From JBBTCJ01 sp038043285 (GTDB lineage Bacteria; Planctomycetota; Phycisphaerae; UBA1845): a stretch of 12,813 nt of DNA. Shown one piece after another: positions 6,725 to 12,813 of this stretch. Location: NCBI GenBank assembly GCA_038043285.1, contig JBBTCJ010000117.1, positions 1-12,813 of the forward strand, read 5' to 3'. Numbering within the stretch: the first letter of the stretch is position 1; every line of letters begins with the position of its first letter. The notes under the pieces were generated by a model. It did no database searches, was not told the DNA's origin, and worked only from the letters and a program-made list of their open reading frames with translations. Made by a program: the position numbers and the translations under genes.

Positions 6725-9139
6725 CTATGGACAGCCGAACGGACCGGGGAACGGATACCCGCTGCTTTTCACCGCATCGACGACCGAGGCGAGGTCGAGG
6801 ACGTTCATGTTGGCCACGGGGTTTACGACATGAGGCTGGAGCTGCCCCGCGTACTTGGGGATCGATCCGATCAGCTGCTTGATTCGATCCACGGCCGCGG
6901 TGACGTCACGGACGTTCGGCTCAGTCAGCAACGCCGGCGAAGGTTGCTGCCACGGAAACGCGACATCGCCCCAACGCGCCGTGACCACCGCCAAGGCCGG
7001 CGAGAAATTCGCCGGGTTGGCAACGTCGCAGGCTTCCTCAATCGCGTCGACGAGGTACAACGAGCTTGGCAGGATCTCCGATCCGTAGACCTGCAAGACG
7101 TTGATCGAACTCCAGTCGGCGTAATACGGCTCGCATTGCAACGTCGCGGCGAAAAACGTCTGTGGAGGAAGATCGCGCTCCGGAAACTCCTCCGCCAGAC
7201 CCACCCACATGGCCGTCCCTTCGAACTCCGAAAAGTCTGACGTCGGCACGCCCGGAACATACGGTGGATCGGGGTGGTGCAGTGACGCAAGCGTCACACG
7301 GATCGCCGTCGATCTTCCCGCGTTGCCCGGCGTGAAGGAGATGTAGCGGTTCTTCGGCGCAGGCGCCGGTTCATCGATCGGTGCGTCCGGAGGAGGACAC
7401 TGGGACAGGGTGTAGTCAATGTCGAGGGTGTAGTCACCGCCCCAGCCTCCGTCCTTGGAGGCCCGAAGGACGTACGTCCCCGCCGCCAGGGCGCCGCCGA
7501 CCACTTCTATCCCCGACGAGGAGTTCGACGTATCCACGATGTCGCCGGTCGAGGTCAGCAGTTGCAGGTTCAAGTTCATGTCCGCCGGGTTGAACGTCGC
7601 GGTAGCCGTAAAGGTGGCGTCCGAGCCAAACGTCAACGTGAAATAGTCATTGAAGTCGACCAGCCGCAGGGAGTGCGAACCCCGCGCCATCGGCGCGGCG
7701 GTCTCAAAGGCGTCGTTGTCCTCGTACCCGTCGTCCGGAATGACCGCCTCAAGATATGCGGACACAAGATCGTAAGTGTAACTAAAGCGACCGTAAACGT
7801 TGTTGTACATTTCCGGGTTCGTGCAGGTGGGGGACGCGAAATAGCACACGCCATACAACTGACCGACGACTTCCCAGGTCTCGTTAAACAGCGCCGATCC
7901 ACTGGATCCGCCTTCGGTGATGCCGATCGTCCAATCGTTGTACACGTATCGCGGAAGCGGCAGACCGGAGCAGATGGGCGCCTCGGTGGTCGCCAACCCT
8001 TCACTGAACCGCTTATGGCTTGATCCCGGATGATGAATACCCCGAACGGTTGCACCAACCGCGGGGACGCTGTTAGTCCACGCGGCGAATCCCTGTCCGG
8101 CCGACGGATCGTTGTCGAGCCTCAGGAACGACGAGTCATTCCCGCCAAAGTCCCCCGATGAAGTGGCCAGCAGCGTTGCTCCGTTGGAGTGAGGGCGACT
8201 CGGGAGAGAAGGAACCGTCCCGTTGCACGAATCCGTCTGATAGAACCAGTAGACGCTGAGGCCGTCGGCCGACGCCTGGTCCGAAATGCAGTGATTCGCC
8301 GTGAGGAGATATCCCGCGAACGTGTTGGGATCCGCATCGTTCAACAACGTGCCCGTACAGGTCCCGGTTCCGCCCGGAACCGGAAAGAACATGACCCCTA
8401 CCGCGTCACGCGCCGCAGGATCGACCGGGTGACAACTCACGTCCTCATGGCACGACAACAACGTCGCCGACGCCGCATCATTCGGAAGAGCGCCACCTGA
8501 ATCCTTCAGGCCGCGATATAGATGGGAAACCTCATCGATCACCAGCCGCGAATGTCCGGAACTACCGGTGGGATCCTGGAGCTCGATGATGACGACCTCG
8601 CCCTCCGTCGGGGCGGCCCAGAATTCGCCCCTGGACCGAACTCCACTTTCCACGTACTCCGACGGTCCTGCGCCACCCTCCCCGGCAATCACCACCCGCG
8701 TACCTGGAGCGAGATCAAACTCCAAGAAGTGGACCCTTACCCCTTGTGCGCCGGGAAGAGTCAGCCGCGCCGACCACACCCGCCCGCCATCCGGCAAATC
8801 TCCCCACAATCCCCCATTGCTCGGAGAAAGGCTTCCATGCGGAACCGCTCGGTTCACGCCGATGCGTGTCGGCGTCCCCGGCTGGGCCGTGCGGGCGAGA
8901 TCCTCCGCAATCAACGGCTCTAGATCGAGGTCCGGCCAGCGTATGGAACCGACTCCGGGCGCGTTCGCCACCGCCCCGGCGGCGGTCCCAAGCAGAGCCG
9001 GCGGATGGTGAATCACCGGTCGATGTAACGGCGCTCGGTCCGATGGCACCGAATCCCCGCCGCGCGTTTCGATCGGCAGCGCCCCGACAAGGGCGGCGCT
9101 GACCGCAACCGCGCAACCTATCAACCGGTATGGCGTCAC
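6725..9139 (-). CDS. Secreted lysyl-endopeptidase-like serine protease with PPC domain and C-terminal module
   Basis: An 804-residue secreted protease. A signal peptide with hydrophobic core at about 7-23 is followed by a propeptide-like region to about 225. The protease domain (about 230-465) keeps the S1 triad: His in LTANHC (H283), Asp in GGNDSSFLRL (D335) and Ser in GGSSGSALF (S413). With CTGTLL and GIHHPGSSHKR this resembles Achromobacter lysyl endopeptidase. Residues about 470-575 form a PPC beta-sandwich. The last 205 or so residues (from NRYISFTPGN) form a further module ending in YPFPGP and Cys-Pro, discussed in the findings. The GTG at 9139 has AAGGGG 5 bases upstream and puts the signal peptide at the very N-terminus; a GTG at 9169 in frame is less likely. 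Cys pairs suggest disulfides outside the cell. Confidence 0.85.
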   Translation of the reverse strand: MTPYRLIGCAVAVSAALVGALPIETRGGDSVPSDRAPLHRPVIHHPPALLGTAAGAVANAPGVGSIRWPDLDLEPLIAEDLARTAQPGTPTRIGVNRAVPHGSLSPSNGGLWGDLPDGGRVWSARLTLPGAQGVRVHFLEFDLAPGTRVVIAGEGGAGPSEYVESGVRSRGEFWAAPTEGEVVIIELQDPTGSSGHSRLVIDEVSHLYRGLKDSGGALPNDAASATLLSCHEDVSCHPVDPAARDAVGVMFFPVPGGTGTCTGTLLNDADPNTFAGYLLTANHCISDQASADGLSVYWFYQTDSCNGTVPSLPSRPHSNGATLLATSSGDFGGNDSSFLRLDNDPSAGQGFAAWTNSVPAVGATVRGIHHPGSSHKRFSEGLATTEAPICSGLPLPRYVYNDWTIGITEGGSSGSALFNETWEVVGQLYGVCYFASPTCTNPEMYNNVYGRFSYTYDLVSAYLEAVIPDDGYEDNDAFETAAPMARGSHSLRLVDFNDYFTLTFGSDATFTATATFNPADMNLNLQLLTSTGDIVDTSNSSSGIEVVGGALAAGTYVLRASKDGGWGGDYTLDIDYTLSQCPPPDAPIDEPAPAPKNRYISFTPGNAGRSTAIRVTLASLHHPDPPYVPGVPTSDFSEFEGTAMWVGLAEEFPERDLPPQTFFAATLQCEPYYADWSSINVLQVYGSEILPSSLYLVDAIEEACDVANPANFSPALAVVTARWGDVAFPWQQPSPALLTEPNVRDVTAAVDRIKQLIGSIPKYAGQLQPHVVNPVANMNVLDLASVVDAVKSSGYPFPGPFGCP

Positions 9140-9809
9140 AACAACCCCTTGCCGAAGTACGCACCGCACCCCAACCGTGCCGGCCGTGCTGCAAAAGACT
9201 CCACATCGCGCAGAGCGATAAACACCACCGACCCCAAGCCGTAGGCCTCCGCTCGTGCGGTGGACTGACGGAGGGTCCGTGTAGATACGCTTCCGCCGAA
9301 TCTTAGGTCGTCACGGTTCAGTGTTTCTTCATCCGATAGCTTGAATTCGTATCGTTGTGGCACGCTACGGCCGCGGTACCCGCAAGACGCCGGGTCTCCG
9401 CGCACGCACAGCCATCAACGCACCTGCCCAAGCCCCCCCGCGATGGTGCGTCCAATCCGAGCACACGCCCTGCGGCCCCGATGGTTGGAGGCGAGGCAAG
9501 CCCCCCTGGCTCGCGCCGCCTGATGCCGATGGATTGTAGCATGATCGGACGCTCCGGCCAAGCTTCATATCCGACAACCCGGCTATCGGACGCGCGAGCG
9601 GGTCCGCACGACGCGGCGCGAGCGACCCAGGCCGCCGGAACAAGCGTTCGATGACGGCCTGAATGGGGCTGGTTCCCTCACGATCTCTCGATCGCCTCGC
9701 CCCTCCCACGCCTTGCGACCTTATTTTTGGGCGGATACCATCCGGGGGCGGCAGAACCACCGGCGTGACCTCGGACCGCCGACCTCGCGGCGCGGACAGG
9801 AGAAGGAGC
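9140..9809. other. Long divergent intergenic region
   Basis: About 670 bases lie between the protease start (-) and the aminotransferase start (+). Open frames here translate to low-complexity, Arg-rich or shadow-like sequence, so I call no gene. The part at 9300-9360 is less GC-rich than its surroundings. CAAGCCCCCC occurs twice (9429-9438 and 9497-9506). A candidate promoter for the aminotransferase lies at 9713-9741. No convincing promoter for the protease was found. Confidence 0.5.
9713..9741 (+). promoter_or_regulatory. Candidate promoter of the aminotransferase gene
   Basis: TTGCGA (9713-9718) and TACCAT (9736-9741) are 17 bases apart, each matching the sigma70 consensus at four of six positions. 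Transcription would start near 9748, about 60 bases before the GTG at 9810. The spacer carries a run of five T. In GC-rich DNA this is suggestive only. Confidence 0.35.
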
Positions 9810-11084
9810 GTGGGCTTGACGGGAACCGTGCAACGACCCGCGATTCTTGGCGGCACCAAGGCGGTTACGCTGGACGTCGCTCGGGCCGCGGCGATGAACC
9901 GCTGGCCGATCATCACCGACGAAGACGTGGCCGCGGTCACCGGCGTTCTTCGCTCGGGCGAACTCTCCATCAACCCGATCACCCAGGAGCTGGAGAGCGA
10001 TTACCGCAACCTCCTGGGTGTCCGCCACGCCCTCGCTTGCTGCAACGGTACTTCGGCCATCTTCGCGGCCCTGCACGCCTTCGGTTTGGAACCCGGCGAT
10101 GAGGTGCTGGTTCCTTCGGCCACCTATTGGGCCTCGGTCATGCCGGTCCTTTGGTGTGGGGCGGTTCCCATCTTCTGCGAGAGCGAAACCGATCAGCTTG
10201 GACTGGATCCCGAAGACGCGGAAAAGAAGATCACCCCGCGAACGCGCGCCATGATCGTGGTCCACCTCTGGGGAATGCCCTCGAAAATGGACCGGCTCCT
10301 TTCGATTGCCAAGAAGCACGGGTTGAAGGTGTTCGAAGACGCCTCCCACGCCCACGGCGCGAAATGGAAGGGGAGAGCGGTCGGTACGCTGGGCGATGCC
10401 GCCGTCTTCAGCCTGCAAACCAACAAGCTCGCCCCGGCCGGCGAGGGCGGCATTTTGGTCACCAACGACGACGCCATCCACGAGCACGCGCTGTGCCTGG
10501 GGCACTTTGAACGGATTCTGGGTCTTAAGACGCCGGCCCGCCGATTTGCGGGCACGGGCTGGGGAATGAAGCACCGAATGTCGCCGCTTTCCGCGGCCGT
10601 TGCCCGGACGCAATTGCGACATCTTGCTGAGCGCAACGCACGCCGCAACGCCAACATCGAGTACCTTTCGCGCCGGCTTGAAAGGTTGGGCGTGAACACG
10701 TTCCTCCCCCCACCGGACGTGGAGCGGGTGTATTTCCTCTTCCTGGTTCAAAACGATTCGACGAAAACCGGTCTTTCGACGGACAAGCTGGTGAGTGCCC
10801 TGAAGGCCGAAGGCTGCGACGTCGTCGGTCCGCGCTACCCGCTGCTGCACCAGCAACCGGTGTTCACCGAGGATCATTTCATTGGCCTCGCGCGCCTCGG
10901 GCATCTGCCGCGTACGTCGCTTCCCATATATCGTCCGGACGCCCTGCCGAAAACGGCGCAAGCCAACGCGACGCTGCTGCAACTTCCGTCGTTTCCATCG
11001 GCGGACCGCGAACTCCTCGACCAATACGCATTGGCCTTTGAGAAGGTGTTGGCCTGCGCGGACGACGTCGAAGCGGCAGCCTGA
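9810..11084 (+). CDS. DegT/DnrJ/EryC1/StrS family PLP-dependent aminotransferase
   Basis: A 424-residue cytoplasmic fold-type I aminotransferase. Family members add an amino group to keto-sugars or cyclitols for surface glycans or secondary metabolites. Visible features are RPAILGG at 9-15, the CNGTSA cofactor-phosphate loop at 78-83, the pyridine-binding Asp in FEDASHAHGA (D177), and the Schiff-base Lys in SLQTNKLAPAGEGG (K206). The RPAILGG opening and EDASHAHG stretch recall scyllo-inosose or AHBA-synthase-like members, but the substrate cannot be fixed. The GTG at 9810 is chosen because AGGAG lies 7 bases upstream and the family's conserved region starts soon after; a TTG two codons later is nearly as good. 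It is followed 38 bases later by the dehydrogenase gene. Confidence 0.88.
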   Translation: MGLTGTVQRPAILGGTKAVTLDVARAAAMNRWPIITDEDVAAVTGVLRSGELSINPITQELESDYRNLLGVRHALACCNGTSAIFAALHAFGLEPGDEVLVPSATYWASVMPVLWCGAVPIFCESETDQLGLDPEDAEKKITPRTRAMIVVHLWGMPSKMDRLLSIAKKHGLKVFEDASHAHGAKWKGRAVGTLGDAAVFSLQTNKLAPAGEGGILVTNDDAIHEHALCLGHFERILGLKTPARRFAGTGWGMKHRMSPLSAAVARTQLRHLAERNARRNANIEYLSRRLERLGVNTFLPPPDVERVYFLFLVQNDSTKTGLSTDKLVSALKAEGCDVVGPRYPLLHQQPVFTEDHFIGLARLGHLPRTSLPIYRPDALPKTAQANATLLQLPSFPSADRELLDQYALAFEKVLACADDVEAAA

Positions 11085-11091
11085 ACGCCGT

Positions 11092-11126
11092 ATGGTCAAA
11101 ACGCCCGCATGATTTTCCGACCATGA
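11092..11126 (+). other. Two chained mini-ORFs linking the aminotransferase to the dehydrogenase
   Basis: An ATG at 11092, 7 bases past the aminotransferase stop, opens six codons (MVKTPA) ending in TGA at 11110-11112. That TGA overlaps an ATG at 11109, which opens five codons (MIFRP) ending in TGA at 11124-11126. That stop in turn overlaps the dehydrogenase ATG at 11123. Both junctions are ATGA. There is no visible Shine-Dalgarno site before 11123, so a stop-restart relay could deliver ribosomes. Chance remains possible. Confidence 0.35.
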
Positions 11127-12796
11127 CCCCGATCGGACGGCGAACCCGTGGACATTTCGACTGCGTCGTGCTCGGCGGCGGAATCACCGGGGCGGGCGTC
11201 GCGCGGGATGCCGCGATACGCGGCCTGCGAACGCTGCTGATCGACTCCAATGATTTCGCATCGGGTACCAGCCACGTGACCTCGAAGGTCATCCACGGCG
11301 GACTCCGTTACCTGGAACACGGTCACTTCCGGCTGGTCCTGGAGGGCATTGCGGAGCGCGATCGCCTGCTCAATCGGATCGCGCCCAACCTCGTTCGTCC
11401 GCTGAAGTTCGTCATGCCCTTCGAGCCGCACCGCATGCCCAAGTGGCTGCTCACGCTCAGCGGAGTGGAGTTGTACGGGTTCATCGAGCGTCTGCGAACC
11501 GGCCGGCGCTCGTCGTCGATGAGCGCCATGCGCCTGGCCCGCGACTACCCCGCACTTCGCCCTCACCCTTTCGGCGTGTCCTTCTGGGACGCCCAAGCCG
11601 ACGACGCCCGGCTGGTGATGGCCGCCCTCCGCGCCGCCCACGCCGGGGGCGCTGAGCTCCGCAACTACGTCCAACTGACCTCGGCGCGGTTCGACGGTGA
11701 CTCGTGGACCCTCCTGCTGTCCGACGTGCTCTCCGACCATCAGGACACCGTTCAGGCAAAGGTCATGGTCAACGCCACGGGACCGTGGTCCCCGATCACC
11801 TCGAACCTGCTGGGCGCCGATCCGTTGGACCTGATGTGGATCAAGGGCAGCCACATCCTGTTCCACCGATCGGCGAAATTCGGGCGTGACGCGGTCATCA
11901 TCCGCAGCGTGCGCGATCAGCGTCCGCTCTGGGTCATCCCCTGGGAGAAGCGCATCATCGTCGGCACGACCGAGTCGAAGTACTCCGGAGACCTTCGCGA
12001 CATCCGCGCCAGCGGGGAGGAAGTCGACGACTTGTTTTCGAGCTTCTTGCGCTACTTCCCATCGCTGATTCGCTCGCGCGAGGACATCGTCGGGGCGTAC
12101 GCCGGCGTGCGCCCGATCGTACGCCAGGCGAAGGAATCCGAAAACGAGCTTTCCCGCCGCCACCAGATCATCATTAACCGCGACCATCGCTTGATCTCGA
12201 TCACCGGCGGGAAACTGACGACCTTTCGCAAGATGGCCGAGGAGTCGATGGACCAGGTCTGTTCCATGCTCCAGCGGCCGCGCGACTCCGCCGAGGTCCG
12301 ACACCGCCTGCGCAACGAGATGCTCTGGCCGGGGCTTGCGCCTCGACAGGCCGGGAAGCTCAGTGACGACCTCAGGCAACGCCATCGCCACAGTAGAAGA
12401 GAATCCGCCTCGGTCGATCGACTCGTGCAGCTTTACGGCGGCGACGCCAGGATGATTCTCGAGCGGATTCGCTCTGAAGCCTCCACGGCCGACGCGGTCG
12501 AGGAAGGCCTGCCCTATTGCCCGGCGGAACTGATCTATCTGTGCCGCGCCGAGCAGGTGCGGACATTGTTGGACCTGGCCAAGCGGCGCACCTCGATCTA
12601 CTTCCACGCCGCGGGCGGCGGAGTCGAGGCGTTGTCGCGGGTCGGCGACGCCTTGGCCAAAGAACTCGGTTGGGATGCTGCGCGGCTGCGTGCCGAACTC
12701 GCGGCCCTGGAGCGGGAGTTCCAGGCGGATTGTGCGGCCCTTCGCGGCGGCGCGACGCACGAGTCGGCCATCCCCCTGCATGGTGTCGCGGTCTAG
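11123..12796 (+). CDS. glpD: FAD-dependent glycerol-3-phosphate dehydrogenase (GlpD/GlpA type)
   Basis: A 557-residue flavoprotein oxidising sn-glycerol 3-phosphate to dihydroxyacetone phosphate and passing electrons to membrane quinone. It links glycerol and lipid breakdown to respiration. The N-terminal FAD-binding Rossmann motif is VLGGGITGAGVARDAA at 16-31. The family signature follows: DFASGTSHVTSKVIHGGLRYLE at about 44-65, split by less usual residues in the middle. GAYAGVRPIV and the FAD-contact segment ITGGKLTTFRKMA occur later, and a helical C-terminal domain covers about 400-540. Length is normal for the family. The ATG at 11123 is the only suitable start; the next in-frame candidate is inside the FAD motif. 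No Shine-Dalgarno site is visible, so translation may depend on the upstream gene. The reason for pairing with a sugar aminotransferase is unclear. Confidence 0.92.
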   Translation: MTPIGRRTRGHFDCVVLGGGITGAGVARDAAIRGLRTLLIDSNDFASGTSHVTSKVIHGGLRYLEHGHFRLVLEGIAERDRLLNRIAPNLVRPLKFVMPFEPHRMPKWLLTLSGVELYGFIERLRTGRRSSSMSAMRLARDYPALRPHPFGVSFWDAQADDARLVMAALRAAHAGGAELRNYVQLTSARFDGDSWTLLLSDVLSDHQDTVQAKVMVNATGPWSPITSNLLGADPLDLMWIKGSHILFHRSAKFGRDAVIIRSVRDQRPLWVIPWEKRIIVGTTESKYSGDLRDIRASGEEVDDLFSSFLRYFPSLIRSREDIVGAYAGVRPIVRQAKESENELSRRHQIIINRDHRLISITGGKLTTFRKMAEESMDQVCSMLQRPRDSAEVRHRLRNEMLWPGLAPRQAGKLSDDLRQRHRHSRRESASVDRLVQLYGGDARMILERIRSEASTADAVEEGLPYCPAELIYLCRAEQVRTLLDLAKRRTSIYFHAAGGGVEALSRVGDALAKELGWDAARLRAELAALEREFQADCAALRGGATHESAIPLHGVAV

Positions 12797-12813
12797 CAGC
12801 CCGTGGCAGAAGT

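Noticed and set aside
5891..7240. A 449-codon + strand open frame across the glycosyltransferase and protease 3' ends
   Set aside because: Shadow of the glycosyltransferase frame and antisense to the protease; very Arg-rich with no motif.
9350..9380. TGGCAC-like sequence considered as a sigma54 -24 element
   Set aside because: No matching TTGC-type -12 element at the required spacing.
9136..9405. An 89-codon - strand open frame upstream of the protease
   Set aside because: No recognisable domain, no good ribosome binding site seen, and it overlaps the protease start. A real small protein cannot be excluded but is not supported.
9365..9982. A 205-codon - strand open frame in the long intergenic region
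   Set aside because: Overlaps the aminotransferase start in antisense and has low-complexity composition.
9678..11099. A 473-codon open frame on the - strand, antisense to the aminotransferase
   Set aside because: It mirrors the real gene almost end to end, has a composition typical of antisense GC-rich frames and shows no recognisable domain, whereas the + strand protein has an intact PLP active site.
11096..12781. A 561-codon open frame on the - strand, antisense to glycerol-3-phosphate dehydrogenase
   Set aside because: Same reason: high GC lowers stop frequency on the opposite strand, and the + strand carries clear GlpD motifs.

Overview
The window is GC-rich and carries eight genes or gene candidates I can support, with no rRNA, tRNA, CRISPR array or insertion sequence that I can see. 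The best guess for the host is a member of the Planctomycetota, perhaps a Phycisphaerae-like lineage. The main reason is the secreted protease, whose C-terminal half ends in a module (closing with YPFPGP and a final Cys-Pro) that I remember from many secreted planctomycete proteins. The membrane glycosyltransferase loop is also of a planctomycete-like type. This assignment rests on memory, not on a search.

Layout: 1-277 has no gene I can name but holds a long near-perfect hairpin. At 278-733 (-) is a small zinc-ribbon/TM2 membrane protein. At 893-1717 (+) is a PHP-family histidinol-phosphatase-like phosphoesterase. At 1738-2664 (-) is a diadenylate cyclase (c-di-AMP synthase) with a pyruvate-kinase-C-like N-terminal domain, the arrangement known from archaeal DacZ. 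It diverges from a two-gene operon: an exported protein with a possible AMMECR1-like domain plus an alpha/alpha-toroid (2771-4579), and an overlapping GT-C type membrane glycosyltransferase (4572-6659). At 6725-9139 (-) is a secreted lysyl-endopeptidase-like serine protease with a PPC domain and the C-terminal module. A gap of about 670 bases follows, then a DegT/DnrJ/EryC1/StrS PLP aminotransferase (9810-11084) and an FAD glycerol-3-phosphate dehydrogenase (11123-12796), both +.

Strand changes between almost every gene, so most are single-gene units. The two coupled pairs are the exported enzyme with the glycosyltransferase (8-base overlap) and the aminotransferase with the dehydrogenase (38-base gap containing two chained mini-ORFs). 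The most distinctive DNA-level signal is between the cyclase and the exported enzyme. There two sigma70-like promoters on opposite strands share overlapping -10 hexamers, each with a 17-base spacer. Through them c-di-AMP synthesis and a surface-glycan operon could be co-ordinated. That link is inference.

Several starts were moved from the longest open frame to internal starts with good ribosome binding sites (893, 2664, 9139, 9810); three of these are GTG. Long antisense open frames over the aminotransferase and dehydrogenase are treated as GC-driven shadows.
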